This document shows positions 19,482 to 28,293 of a DNA stretch of 29,158 bases, piece after piece. How positions within the stretch are numbered: position 1 is the stretch's first letter; every line of letters begins with the position of its first letter. Source of the stretch: a virus. The position numbers and the translations under genes were made by a program. The notes under the pieces were generated by a model. The model was given only the letters and a program-made list of their open reading frames with translations. It did no database searches and was not told the origin of the DNA. The stretch is taken from IMG/VR virus record IMGVR_UViG_3300022858_000061, positions 1-29,158 of that record; one strand, given 5' to 3'.

Positions 19482-19510
19482 TTGACAAGTGTAAATAAAT
19501 TCAATAGAAT
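19482..19510 (+). promoter_or_regulatory. Late promoter for the protease-capsid genes
   Basis: TTGACA (19482-19487), 17 bp, TAGAAT (19505-19510), followed by ATAAGTATAA. Same CTTGACAAGTGTAAA start as the 17097 promoter. A second promoter here would boost the abundant capsid mRNA. It is followed within 60 nt by a terminator-like structure. Confidence 0.75.
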
Positions 19511-19537
19511 ATAAGTATAATATAATTGGCTGCGGAA

Positions 19538-19570
19538 CGAGCAATTCTATACTAGATTTGCCCGTTTTTT
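19538..19570 (+). terminator. Attenuator-like terminator before the prohead protease
   Basis: CGAGCAA (19538-19544) pairs with TTGCCCG (19558-19564) with one mismatch, and six T follow (19565-19570). A competing hairpin, AATTG (19524-19528) with CAATT (19542-19546), would use part of the left arm and break the terminator. This is the classic switch layout between terminator and antiterminator, 18 nt before the protease ATG. Confidence 0.6.
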
Positions 19571-19587
19571 ATTATTAATAAATAGAT

Positions 19588-20454
19588 ATGAAAAAAAAGC
19601 AGTACATAAAGGGATTTGTACAAAAAATAGAAGGAGACATAGTTTCTGCCGTAGCCACAACTGATAGTGTCGATAGAGATAACGAAACTGTTAGCATTGA
19701 TGGATGGGATTTAAAAAGTTTTAATGATAATCCTATTTTATTATGGGCGCATAGATCAGCAGAACCACCTATTGGTAAAATTACTAATATTTGGAGAGAA
19801 GGTAATGCCTTAAAATTTGATGCAGTATTTGCCAAAGGAGATGTGTTTGTTGATAGGTTAGTGAACCTAGTAAAACAAGGCATTTTAAAGGCTTTTTCAG
19901 TAGGTTTTATAGCTAAAGACATGGATTCAGATGGTAATAGTTTGGAACAAGAGCTATTGGAAATATCACTTGTACCAGTACCTGCTAATCAAGATGCTAG
20001 GATGATGTCTGCTTATAAATCATTTTGTAAAGATTTTAGTGATAGAATAGATATTGAAGAACCTAAAGAAGAACCTAAAGAAGAAGTTAAATTAGAAGAT
20101 AAACCAGAAGAAAAAGAGGAAGTTAAAGAGGAAGTTAAAGAGGAAGAACCAAAGGAAGAAGTTAAAGAAGAACCAAAAGAGGAGGTTAAAGAAGAAATTA
20201 AAATGACTGAAAACAAGAAAAATAGATTAAGATTATTCGTAGATAATTGTGAGGAGATGGCTAAAGAGGGAAAAGAAATACTAAAAATTGCTAAATCTGT
20301 TCCGACAGAAAAGGTAAATTTAGATACAAAGGTAGCCGATAAACCACAAGACCCACAAGTCAAAATGGTTAAGGTAATGAAACGATTGAGTAAAGAGGTA
20401 GAGATAGCTCTTTCTCAAGCTAAAAATTATAATAGAATGGAGGTGAAAAAATAA
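19588..20454 (+). CDS. HK97-type prohead protease (S78) with acidic C-terminal tail
   Basis: A 288-residue protein. The protease domain (1 to about 140) has the triad: H55 in LLWAHRS, S104 in KAFSVGF and E125 in LLEISLVPVPAN. It cleaves the capsid delta domain during maturation. Residues about 155-205 are a long Glu/Lys/Pro repeat (KEEPKEEVKEE type), followed by a helical, more basic end. The tail is about as long as the protease domain and probably acts as scaffold. Followed 2 nt later by the capsid gene. Confidence 0.88.
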   Translation: MKKKQYIKGFVQKIEGDIVSAVATTDSVDRDNETVSIDGWDLKSFNDNPILLWAHRSAEPPIGKITNIWREGNALKFDAVFAKGDVFVDRLVNLVKQGILKAFSVGFIAKDMDSDGNSLEQELLEISLVPVPANQDARMMSAYKSFCKDFSDRIDIEEPKEEPKEEVKLEDKPEEKEEVKEEVKEEEPKEEVKEEPKEEVKEEIKMTENKKNRLRLFVDNCEEMAKEGKEILKIAKSVPTEKVNLDTKVADKPQDPQVKMVKVMKRLSKEVEIALSQAKNYNRMEVKK

Positions 20455-20455
20455 A

Positions 20456-21715
20456 ATGACAGATGAATTAAAAAAAGAAGAAGAGGAAGTAGTTGAAGAA
20501 GTAGTAGAAGAAGTAGTTGAAGAGGTTGTAGAAGAATCTAAAGAAGAGGAATCTTCAGAAGAGGAATCTAAAGATCCTGAAACTGAAAAACTAATGAACG
20601 ATTTAGTATCTAAACTTATCAAAGCGCAAGCTTCTGAAAAGGCTAAAACTAAAAAAGTGAAGTTAGTTGGTGCAGAAAAAGCTTCTGAAAAATCAATCGC
20701 AGTTTACAAATCCAGAAAGGATGGTAAAACTTTGGTTGAAATGAAAGAAAGCAATGTAGAGGCTCTAGGTAATTGGTTCGTTTCGTATGCTAAATATGCG
20801 AAAGACAAAAGCCCAGATGAATTTGCAACTGTAAAAGAGTATGTTCAGAAATTGGAATACTTAAATACAGGCACAGCAGCAGAAGGTGGAAATCTTGTTC
20901 CAACAATTCTATTACAGATTTTGACTCCTATTCTTGACGATCTAGCAGTTATGAAGCCTAGATGTACTGTATTGGATGTAGTAAATTCTGGTAGTAATTC
21001 TTTTGATATTCCTGGTGTTTCAAGCAAGCCTATTGTTTCTTGGAACGCAGAAGCAGCACAAAAAGGTACTACTTCAATGGAATTCACAAAGATTACTCTA
21101 ACACCTTACATTCTTGCAGCAATCTTGCCTGTAACCGAACAAATGATTACATCTACCCCTTTCAATATTATTCAAATAGTTGCTGAACAACTAGCTGAAG
21201 CTATTGCGAGAGAGGAAGATAGAGTTTTTGTAAATGGTACAGGTACAGCTCAACCTACTGGAATTGATGCTTATACATTTACGACTGTTAATGCTGGTGG
21301 TGCATTAAATTGGACCCACATTAATGACGCGTATTTCTCATTACAGCAACAGTACAGGACTAGGGCATATTGGATTATGCACAGTGTTACTATCAGAACC
21401 ATTGCTAACCTTATGGATAGCAACAACCGACCAATTCTTGAACAGAATTTCTTGGTTGAAGGTTTCCCTGGATTAAAGGGAAGACCAGTTCTTGAGAATA
21501 ACAATGTAAGTGATAATCAAATTTTCTTTATCGATTTGAAAGCATACTTTATCGCTCAAAAGCGTAATATGACTATTGACATTGCTCGTGAAGCAACAGT
21601 AAGAGATTACAACTTATGGGAAAGAAATATGGTAGCTATTAGAGTTGAGGAAGAATTGGATGGAGAGTTAACTACTACACAAGCTGGAGTAGAGATCTCA
21701 AATGTTAGGACATAG
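20456..21715 (+). CDS. Major capsid protein, HK97 fold
   Basis: A 419-residue HK97-type capsid protein. Residues 1 to about 45 are very acidic with a VVEEVVEE repeat, part of an N-terminal delta (scaffold) domain extending to about residue 135. The mature core starts around EGGNLVPTILLQ, with VLDVVNSGSNSFDIPG, LAAILPVTEQMI, EAIAREEDRVFVNGTGTAQPTGI and a C-terminal NMVAIRVEEELDGEL, all usual for this family. An SD (GGAGGTG, 20441-20447) is present 9 nt before the ATG, one of few in the window, in keeping with high expression. Confidence 0.92.
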   Translation: MTDELKKEEEEVVEEVVEEVVEEVVEESKEEESSEEESKDPETEKLMNDLVSKLIKAQASEKAKTKKVKLVGAEKASEKSIAVYKSRKDGKTLVEMKESNVEALGNWFVSYAKYAKDKSPDEFATVKEYVQKLEYLNTGTAAEGGNLVPTILLQILTPILDDLAVMKPRCTVLDVVNSGSNSFDIPGVSSKPIVSWNAEAAQKGTTSMEFTKITLTPYILAAILPVTEQMITSTPFNIIQIVAEQLAEAIAREEDRVFVNGTGTAQPTGIDAYTFTTVNAGGALNWTHINDAYFSLQQQYRTRAYWIMHSVTIRTIANLMDSNNRPILEQNFLVEGFPGLKGRPVLENNNVSDNQIFFIDLKAYFIAQKRNMTIDIAREATVRDYNLWERNMVAIRVEEELDGELTTTQAGVEISNVRT

Positions 21716-21731
21716 TTGTCTTTTGATATAT

Positions 21732-21758
21732 TGGGGCAAGTGGTTTGCCATAGCCCCA
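21732..21758 (+). terminator. Strong GC hairpin after the capsid gene
   Basis: TGGGGC (21732-21737) pairs with GCCCCA (21753-21758), with an inner TGG/CCA stem. It follows the capsid stop by 16 nt. No U-tract is present, so it is more likely an mRNA 3' stabiliser or partial terminator that raises capsid mRNA over downstream genes. Confidence 0.55.
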
Positions 21759-21777
21759 GTAATTAAAAGAAAACATT

Positions 21778-21891
21778 ATGAAAATTTTAAAGATTGGTAA
21801 TTTATTTAAAAAGAAAAAGGCTAAAAAGAAAAAGAAAGACGAGAAAGAGCCTAAAAAATCAACTTATAAAGATAAGATGATGAAGAATTAA
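21778..21891 (+). CDS. Lysine-rich microprotein
   Basis: A 37-residue ORF, MKILKIGNLFKKKKAKKKKK and then DEKEPKKSTYKDKMMKN, with 18 lysines. It lies between capsid and connector genes and follows the capsid hairpin. It may bind nucleic acid, or the acidic tails of the protease and capsid precursor. No family recognised. Confidence 0.5.
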   Translation: MKILKIGNLFKKKKAKKKKKDEKEPKKSTYKDKMMKN

Positions 21892-21901
21892 CATTTAAAA
21901 A

Positions 21902-22546
21902 ATGGCATTAACAACATACGCATTAACAACTTTAGCAAGATTTAAAACATTTGCAGGTATAACCGTAGCTGATGATGATGCTTTGCTTTTAAGTATTATA
22001 AATGTTGTTACAGATTTTGTAGAAAAGTATTGTGATAGAAGATTTATCAAGACTACTTATACACAGGAATTATATGATGGTAGTGGATTAAAAACATTAG
22101 TTTTAAATCAGTTTCCAGTTGTCAGTACAGAAACTTTCTTATTAGAACAAAGGTCAAGTGTTCAAAATATAGATTCATTTTCAAGTTTAGAATCAAATAG
22201 TTATTATATAAAATATACCAAAGGAATATTAGAACTTACAGGAGGTAGATTTTCAGAAGTACCACAATATTTCAGAGTTACTTATACAGCAGGATATGCT
22301 TTTAAAAATGATGTTGCACCACTGGTTACTTTAGAAGAAGTTGGTATTGCTGATTTAGAATTAGCTGTTTGGAAGTTGATTAATTATATATACCTTAAAA
22401 GGAAGTCAGCCGAAGATATACAGTCAGAAAAGCTAGGAGATTATCAGATTAGTTATAATAGTTCAAGTGATATGAAGGGATTTTTAGACGAGAATCCAGA
22501 AGTAAAAGAAATATTAGCGTTATATTGCAAAATTAATTTAATATAG
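21902..22546 (+). CDS. Head-tail connector (HK97 gp6-like adaptor)
   Basis: A 214-residue protein. The N-terminal helical part (LARFKTFAGITVADDDALLLSIINVVTDFVEKYCDRRF) is the usual start of phage gp6/gp15-like adaptors, and the rest has a beta insert and C-terminal helices. It forms the ring below the portal. Position after the capsid fits. It is longer than usual (100-200), with an extra beta domain. Confidence 0.75.
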   Translation: MALTTYALTTLARFKTFAGITVADDDALLLSIINVVTDFVEKYCDRRFIKTTYTQELYDGSGLKTLVLNQFPVVSTETFLLEQRSSVQNIDSFSSLESNSYYIKYTKGILELTGGRFSEVPQYFRVTYTAGYAFKNDVAPLVTLEEVGIADLELAVWKLINYIYLKRKSAEDIQSEKLGDYQISYNSSSDMKGFLDENPEVKEILALYCKINLI

Positions 22547-22891
22547 ATGGCAATACAAGATTATTTTAATAAGAAGATAGCTGTTTATAGAATATCAGAT
22601 AGTGGAGATGCAACTAGACCTTATGCAATATCATTCGGTAATACTGGAACTATTGATGCACACATACAAAGGATTGAGGATGGAGATACATTAGATACAT
22701 ATGGAGTACAGGGAGCATTATGGAAGGCTTGGGTAGATGTAGATACAGATATTAAAGAAGGAGATGAAGTAATGGATAGAGGGGATAATAGATATACAGT
22801 AATCGCAGTTAATAAATTAGAGTTAAGTTTTCACATTAACAACCATTTAGAATTGATTTTAAAAGAATATGGCGCTCGCAGTTCAAATTAA
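22547..22891 (+). CDS. Head closure / head-tail joining protein
   Basis: A 114-residue beta-rich protein (IAVYRI, WKAWVDVDTDIKEGDEVMDRGDNRYTVIAV), resembling SPP1 gp16 / head-completion stoppers. It starts immediately after the adaptor stop and overlaps the next gene by 23 nt. Assigned by pattern plus position. Confidence 0.65.
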   Translation: MAIQDYFNKKIAVYRISDSGDATRPYAISFGNTGTIDAHIQRIEDGDTLDTYGVQGALWKAWVDVDTDIKEGDEVMDRGDNRYTVIAVNKLELSFHINNHLELILKEYGARSSN

Positions 22892-23231
22892 AGGTTTAGA
22901 TAAGTTGATAAAAGGAGTTAAAAAATATCCTTCTGCTTCTAAATTAAATTTGAATAGAGCAATTAAAAAATCAATATTTCAAGTAGAGGCAAAGTCAAAA
23001 CCATTAACACCAATAGATACAGGAAGGTTGAGAGGAAGTTACAAAGAACAGTTTAGTCATTTCAGAGGAGTATTATGGGTACAGGCAGATTATGCTTTAT
23101 ATGTTCATGAAGGAACAAAGTATATGAGAGGAAGACCATTTTTAGAGGATGGAACAAGAAGGTCAAGAACATTTATTACAAGAGCATTTGATAAGGCAGT
23201 ACAAGATTCATTAAATAAAATTACGAGATGA
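22869..23231 (+). CDS. HK97 gp10-like tail-completion protein
   Basis: A 120-residue protein with the family plan: helix (KGLDKLIKGVKKY), SKPLTPIDTGRLRGSY (the conserved P-DTG-L-S/GS signature), YALYVHEGTKYMRGRPFLEDG and a C-terminal helix. These proteins join tail and head. It overlaps both neighbours by 23 and 4 nt. Confidence 0.85.
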   Translation: MALAVQIKGLDKLIKGVKKYPSASKLNLNRAIKKSIFQVEAKSKPLTPIDTGRLRGSYKEQFSHFRGVLWVQADYALYVHEGTKYMRGRPFLEDGTRRSRTFITRAFDKAVQDSLNKITR

Positions 23232-23680
23232 CATCATACACAACAATAAGGAATTACATATCGACACTTTTAGATTCATTGACAAAGGTAGAAGAAGTTA
23301 TTGATAATCCTGAATTACAGTTTGACAAATATCCAGTAGCAACAATAACACCAGTAGAAGGTGCAGCAGATTTTGAAACAAATACAGAAGATTTAAGAAC
23401 ATATGCTTTCGAAGTTAGTCTATATTATGAGACAAAGTATAGTGGAACAGCCAAAGCAATAAATGCCTTATTCGATACAACAGATGACATATTAGACCTT
23501 TTTACACAACAAAAAACATTTCAAGGGGTTGGTGTTATATCAAAAATTAGTATGCCAGCCAATAAAACAGTAATGTTAGTAGTACCAGTTTCAGCAGGAT
23601 GGGGAGAAGTCCCAGATAAAGATATGATATTCGCAAGGATATTAATTAATGTACAAGTTTCGTGTTTATACAATTATTAA
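23228..23680 (+). CDS. Tail terminator protein
   Basis: A 150-residue alpha/beta protein (YISTLLDSL..., YPVATITPVEGAADFETNTEDLRTYAFEVSLYYET, AINALFDTTDDIL), matching the minor tail/terminator class (gpU/gp17-like) that caps the tail tube at the head side. Position just before the tail tube gene agrees. Confidence 0.7.
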   Translation: MTSYTTIRNYISTLLDSLTKVEEVIDNPELQFDKYPVATITPVEGAADFETNTEDLRTYAFEVSLYYETKYSGTAKAINALFDTTDDILDLFTQQKTFQGVGVISKISMPANKTVMLVVPVSAGWGEVPDKDMIFARILINVQVSCLYNY

Positions 23681-23692
23681 ATAATAAATAAA

Positions 23693-24676
23693 ATGGCAAG
23701 AACAATCGGTGGTTTAGTAAACCTAGGAATCGCAAAAGAATTAGCAAGAGGAACAATGCCTGACACAGCTGATGTCTGGTATCCTTGGATAGATGTTTCT
23801 TTCAAACCAATGAGAGAATATATTTATTCGCAAGAAGCTTTGGGTAATATAGATGAAACCCACGAATCAAAAGTAATAGCAGCGTATGGCGAAGGAGATT
23901 TTAGTGGAGAGGTAAGAGTTAATCCAATAGGCTATTTGTTATATGGTCTTATGGGTACGCTGTCAACAGCAGTAGTAGAGGCTGGAACAGTTTGGGATCA
24001 TACATTTACTTTAGCAAATAATAATCAACATCAATCATTGACATTTTATTTTGATGAACCAAATGGGGATTATAGATTTCCTTTAGTAATGATTGAAACA
24101 TTTGAACTTCAATGTGAGTTAAGTGAGTATGTTAAATTTAACGGGTCGTTTGTTTCTAATAAAGAACAAGATTCTGTTATAGCTTCACCGACACATATTG
24201 ACGATTATAAATTTGTTTCTACACAGGCAAATATTAAGTTTGCTGTAAACATTGCAGGATTAGCCGCGGCTTCGGTTACAAAGATGCAATCAATGACATT
24301 AACAGTTGCTAAAAATCTATTAAGAAAAATGGTTCTAGGAACTATTGACCCTTATGATATTTTGAATCAAGTGTTTGGTGTAACTGGTTCATTCACATTA
24401 CCTTATGAAGATAAGACTTTCAGAGATTACTTTAAGGATGGTACAAGCATGGCAATGGAGATTGAATTATTAGATAATTCTACTCTTATTGGTGCAGTTT
24501 CACATCCAACACTTACAATCCAAATGCCTTCTGTAACATTTGAGGATTTCACACCACAAAGACCAAAAGGAGAACTATACGAACAAGAAATAAGCTTTAA
24601 AGCAAAACGAGATGAAGATAATGACTTATCATCAATATCATCAATCGTATTGAGAAATACTACTGATACTTATTAA
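23693..24676 (+). CDS. Major tail tube protein
   Basis: A 327-residue protein with IGGLVNLGIAKELARGTMPD at the start, alternating beta segments with GDFSGEVRVNPIGYLLYGLMG in the middle and a Lys/Glu helix near the end. This is the usual tail-tube layout, and it comes before the chaperone and tape measure. It polymerises into the tail lumen. At 327 residues it is on the large side for the family and may carry an added beta domain. Confidence 0.75.
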   Translation: MARTIGGLVNLGIAKELARGTMPDTADVWYPWIDVSFKPMREYIYSQEALGNIDETHESKVIAAYGEGDFSGEVRVNPIGYLLYGLMGTLSTAVVEAGTVWDHTFTLANNNQHQSLTFYFDEPNGDYRFPLVMIETFELQCELSEYVKFNGSFVSNKEQDSVIASPTHIDDYKFVSTQANIKFAVNIAGLAAASVTKMQSMTLTVAKNLLRKMVLGTIDPYDILNQVFGVTGSFTLPYEDKTFRDYFKDGTSMAMEIELLDNSTLIGAVSHPTLTIQMPSVTFEDFTPQRPKGELYEQEISFKAKRDEDNDLSSISSIVLRNTTDTY

Positions 24677-24695
24677 TAAATTAATATAGACAACT

Positions 24696-25055
24696 ATGGA
24701 AAGAGAATTTAAGGAGATAGAAACTCCCATTGGAAAAAACAAGATTAAAATTAAAGCATGGCTTACTGGATTTGAGAAGCGTAAGATTCAAAGTATCTTT
24801 CTAAACAATACTGAATTTAGTATGGGTGGAGAGAAAGCTGATTTAGGAAAAATTAAAGGAGAAATATTATCTAAATCACAAGATGTAACTATCGAACAAG
24901 TAATTTGTTCAGTAGATGAAAAGACAGAAGGCATATTAGACCTGATAGGAGAATTACATTATAAAGATTTTGACTTTGTATTATCTGAAATAGATAAAAT
25001 ACATAATGATAATAAAGAAGATATTGTTGAAGTTTCTAAAAAAAAAGAGAATTAG
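24696..25055 (+). CDS. Tail assembly chaperone, short form (gpG-like)
   Basis: A 119-residue protein with an N-terminal beta part and helical core (FEKRKIQSIFL, SKSQDVTIEQVICSVD, GILDLIGELHYKDFDFVL), ending at TAG 25053 just after an A9 slippery run. Together with its frameshifted form it binds the tape measure during tail assembly. The position between tail tube and tape measure is diagnostic. Confidence 0.8.
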   Translation: MEREFKEIETPIGKNKIKIKAWLTGFEKRKIQSIFLNNTEFSMGGEKADLGKIKGEILSKSQDVTIEQVICSVDEKTEGILDLIGELHYKDFDFVLSEIDKIHNDNKEDIVEVSKKKEN

Positions 25056-25210
25056 AGAGTGTAGTAACAATATGTAAGTTTATGGGCGGCTGGGATTATT
25101 ACACTTTCTATTCCCAGCCTAGATTTTTTATAGAATATTTGGCTGAATACATCCAACGAGAGAGAAGAGAAATAAAACGTCAACAAAAAAGAAATGGCAC
25201 AAACAACTAA
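24696..25210 (+). CDS. Tail assembly chaperone, -1 frameshift product (gpGT-like)
   Basis: Ribosomes slipping back one base in A9 (25038-25046, containing A-AAA-AAA) bypass TAG 25053 and continue for 54 codons to TAA 25208, giving a protein of about 171 residues. The added part has GGWDYYTFYSQPRFFIEYLA and a basic helical tail (QRERREIKRQQKR), like gpT regions. The extension overlaps the tape measure start by 17 nt. Without it the 138 nt between the short form and tape measure would have no purpose. Confidence 0.85.
25038..25046 (+). promoter_or_regulatory. -1 frameshift slippery site
   Basis: Nine A residues in zero-frame codons AAA AAA AAA followed by GAG AAT TAG. The stop is close downstream, as usual for such sites. 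The -1 frame is open only from here on and matches a chaperone extension. Confidence 0.85.
25088..25125 (+). promoter_or_regulatory. Hairpin within frameshift extension
   Basis: GGCTGGGA (25088-25095) pairs perfectly with TCCCAGCC (25112-25119), and TAGATTTTTT follows. It starts about 41 nt after the slippery run, farther than usual for a stimulator, and looks like an intrinsic terminator inside a coding segment. It might tune tail gene expression or act as a weak stimulator. Confidence 0.5.
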
Positions 25211-27500
25211 ATTACAATTAGTTATAGAGATGCAGGACAAGGCTAGTAATGACATGAAAAAACTGCAAGACAGACTGACAAAAACAAGTAAAGCAACCAG
25301 TTCGTTTGGCAGTATGGTTAAAAGACTAGCCCCATTTATAAGTGGGTATGCATTGATAAGTGGATTAAAAAGCACCACAAAGGCTTTTCTAGTCCAAGAG
25401 GCTGCCGCAATGAGATTGCGGTCGTCTTTTGGTTTTGTTGGTGGAATAACGGAAGAAACAGCTAAAGAAATGGAAAACTTTGCTAAAAGTTTGCAGAAGG
25501 TTACTACATTTGGAGATGAGGCTATAATATCTGCCCAAGCACAATTGGGTACATTCGGTTTAACAACAGATCAAGTCAAACAATTATCAATGAGCTTGTT
25601 AGATATGGCAGTACATCAGAGCAAAGCAACTGGGACAACAATGGAATTAGAAGATGGTGCTAAAGCACTTGGTAAAGCATTTACTACTGGAGCAGGAGCA
25701 TTGACTAGGTATGGTGTAACCATGACTGATGCAGAGATGAAAACATTTAATATGTTAGATACACAGGGAAAAGTTGATATGATGCAAAAGGTTTTAAATG
25801 ATAACTATGGTGGTGCCGCTGTTAATGCAGCCCAGACTTATGGTGGTCAATTAACACAACTTACTAATAGCTTTGGAGACTTAAAAGAGATAATCGGTGG
25901 AGCAGTTATTAATGCCTTATCACAATTATCTGGTGGGTGGAAAGAATCTATTGAAAATACTGGCGATCAATTAGATAAATCTAACGCATTATCTAAAGCA
26001 TTTTATTCTTTAGCACAAGTTATGTTAGGTGTTTGGTCAGCCTTGAAAGTTGTAGGTGGAGCATTAGCAGGTATCGGAGAATTACTATGGGGAGTTGGAA
26101 CAACAGTTGTTGGTTTTGCCAAAGATACTATAAAAGCATTTAAAAATGTTGGATGGTTTATACAAGGATTTGCCTCTATGGTAAAAAAAGTTTTTAGAGG
26201 AGATTTTGCAGGTGCTTTTGATGATGCCAAGAGAATGATTAGTACATCTTTTGACAGTACTATATCTAGTGCGGTCAATTTTGGCAGAACATTACATTTT
26301 GTATTTGAAGACATGGGCAATAATGTTTCTAATATGTGGGGACATTTTGCAGAGGCTATGGATCAGCGTGGATTTAAACCATTAGAAAGTTTTGCTGTTG
26401 ATTCTGCTAAAGGAGTGGGAGGAGCAATGACTGATGCTGCTGAAGAAGCTTCTGAATCAGCTAAAAAGGCTTCTGATAGTTTAAAAGATACAGTTAAAGA
26501 ATATCAAGATACTATAAATGATTTAGTAAAAGAACAAAAAAGTGCCATAGAACAGGCTACTAATGATTGGATTTCATTCAAAGATAGTGCAGGAAAACAA
26601 TTAGACGACCTAGCTGAAAGACACAAAGCATCTGTTAGTAGTATTTTAGATGATATAAAGAAAGAAAAAGATAGTTTTAAAGAATCACAAGAAGAAAGCG
26701 CACAAGATTTTAAAACAAGAATGGGAGAAATGGTTGTCGATCATGAAGATAAATCTAAAGCAATACAAATACAAATAGCTGAAGAATTGAAAAAGGGAGT
26801 TGATGCAGATGTTAAAAAACTGGATTCATTAAGAAAAGAATTAAACGAAGAAAAAAGATTAATCAATGATGGTTTTTCTTTCATACAAAAATATAATATT
26901 GATATAGATAGTGTCAGAAATGTTGCACACATGAATGAGATGGAAAGACTTGAATATGAATTTAAAGAAAAGAAAAGAATAGCAAAAGAAGAACATGCTG
27001 AAAGATTAAAGATTTTAGATGAGACATTAAATGCTGAAAAGGCAGAATATAAAGAATACTATGCTGAATTAAAAAAAGAGTTAAGTGATTATAAGAGTGA
27101 ATACGAAACAACATTAATTGATATAACAGAATCGACAAGGAAAGAGGTTGCAAAAATGAATGTTGAATGGGATAAATTGGGTCTTAAACATATTACTAGT
27201 CCTGAAGATTTAAAAAATTATACAGAAGATCAATTAGTTAGAATTGATGGAAAGATTTTTGCTAAAAGAGCAAAAGGTGGACCAGTAGGAGCAAACCAAC
27301 CTTATATGGTGGGAGAGCAAGGACCAGAGTTATTTGTACCGAAAAATTCAGGAGATATTGTACCCAATAATAAAGTTGGTGGAATTACTATAAACTTTAA
27401 TAATGTTTCTGTTAGAAATGATGATGACTTAAATTCAATATCACAAATAGTTCAAGCGGCTATATCGAGGCAATTAAAATTAACCCAGATGGGAGTTTAA
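25194..27500 (+). CDS. Tape measure protein
   Basis: A 768-residue protein. The N-terminus (KLQLVIEMQDKASNDMKKLQDRL) is typical for the family. A hydrophobic Gly/Ala-rich middle (about 275-315) may cross the membrane during DNA injection. Residues about 405-650 are strongly coiled coil, and the end has GGPVGANQPYMVGEQGPELFVP, a common tape measure C-terminal motif. By the usual rule of about 0.15 nm per residue the tail would be near 115 nm. It sets tail length and interacts with the chaperones just upstream. Confidence 0.9.
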   Translation: MAQTTKLQLVIEMQDKASNDMKKLQDRLTKTSKATSSFGSMVKRLAPFISGYALISGLKSTTKAFLVQEAAAMRLRSSFGFVGGITEETAKEMENFAKSLQKVTTFGDEAIISAQAQLGTFGLTTDQVKQLSMSLLDMAVHQSKATGTTMELEDGAKALGKAFTTGAGALTRYGVTMTDAEMKTFNMLDTQGKVDMMQKVLNDNYGGAAVNAAQTYGGQLTQLTNSFGDLKEIIGGAVINALSQLSGGWKESIENTGDQLDKSNALSKAFYSLAQVMLGVWSALKVVGGALAGIGELLWGVGTTVVGFAKDTIKAFKNVGWFIQGFASMVKKVFRGDFAGAFDDAKRMISTSFDSTISSAVNFGRTLHFVFEDMGNNVSNMWGHFAEAMDQRGFKPLESFAVDSAKGVGGAMTDAAEEASESAKKASDSLKDTVKEYQDTINDLVKEQKSAIEQATNDWISFKDSAGKQLDDLAERHKASVSSILDDIKKEKDSFKESQEESAQDFKTRMGEMVVDHEDKSKAIQIQIAEELKKGVDADVKKLDSLRKELNEEKRLINDGFSFIQKYNIDIDSVRNVAHMNEMERLEYEFKEKKRIAKEEHAERLKILDETLNAEKAEYKEYYAELKKELSDYKSEYETTLIDITESTRKEVAKMNVEWDKLGLKHITSPEDLKNYTEDQLVRIDGKIFAKRAKGGPVGANQPYMVGEQGPELFVPKNSGDIVPNNKVGGITINFNNVSVRNDDDLNSISQIVQAAISRQLKLTQMGV

Positions 27501-27504
27501 AACT

Positions 27505-28293
27505 ATGGCAAGAGTAGACATAAAATACAATGAGCAATCAATTCAAACTTCAACTTATGTAGTTGAGGAGATTGAGCATGAATCAATGGATAATAAGGAA
27601 TTAAATATACAGAGATTAGGTAATAATGATGGTGGTAAAATTGTTTCTCAATTATATGATGTAAAGATAGTTAGGATCAGAGGAACTGTTTTTGGTACTG
27701 ATATTGATAACCTAGAAGATAATATAGATCAGTTTAAGTTCCTTTTGAATCAAGATAATAAGCCTTTAGACGTTGAATATGCTGGTGATTGGAGAAGATA
27801 TGATGTTTATACAGCCAAAATAAACTATGTTAGAAGGCATTATAACCTTACTTTTGCTGAATATGAGGCAGAGTTTGTAGTTGCATTTCAACCATTCGGA
27901 CACAGTATAGATACATCTACAATAGAACAAGGAATAATCGTTACAGGTACATCTACTATTGAAGGTAGTTATACTTTTGAAGGTACTAGAAGACCACTGC
28001 CAATAATACAGACCACAGTTAATTCAGAAACTGGATTATCACAGATGATATTTACTAATGTAACTACTGGTAGTTATATAATAGTTGATTATGTTTTTGA
28101 AGATTTAGATGTTCTAACCATAGATACAGAGAATTATACTGTTGTTTTAACAAGGGCTGGTGTAGATACGGCAATAGATTATAGAGGAATGTTCCCTGAT
28201 TTTGCTAGGAGTACAAATAGAATTAATGTTGGATTAAGAGCAACTGCTGCTGACATAACAGTCAAGTATATTTATTACAGTTTATATTTATAA
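27505..28293 (+). CDS. Distal tail protein (Dit-like)
   Basis: A 262-residue beta-rich protein. The N-terminal half (VDIKYNEQSIQTSTYVVEEI, VRIRGTVFGTDIDNLEDNIDQFKFLL, RRYDVYTAKINYVRRHYNLTFAEYEAEFVVAFQPFGHS) has the siphovirus tail component/Dit hub fold, followed by a beta-sandwich C-terminal domain that may bind carbohydrate. It joins tail tube and hub. Stop overlaps the next ATG (TAATG). Confidence 0.75.
   Translation: MARVDIKYNEQSIQTSTYVVEEIEHESMDNKELNIQRLGNNDGGKIVSQLYDVKIVRIRGTVFGTDIDNLEDNIDQFKFLLNQDNKPLDVEYAGDWRRYDVYTAKINYVRRHYNLTFAEYEAEFVVAFQPFGHSIDTSTIEQGIIVTGTSTIEGSYTFEGTRRPLPIIQTTVNSETGLSQMIFTNVTTGSYIIVDYVFEDLDVLTIDTENYTVVLTRAGVDTAIDYRGMFPDFARSTNRINVGLRATAADITVKYIYYSLYL

Noticed and set aside
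20013-20622. Minus-strand Ser-rich open frames opposite the protease tail and capsid start
   Set aside because: They are complements of the Glu/Lys-rich repeats, which give Ser/Leu/Phe runs in the opposite strand.
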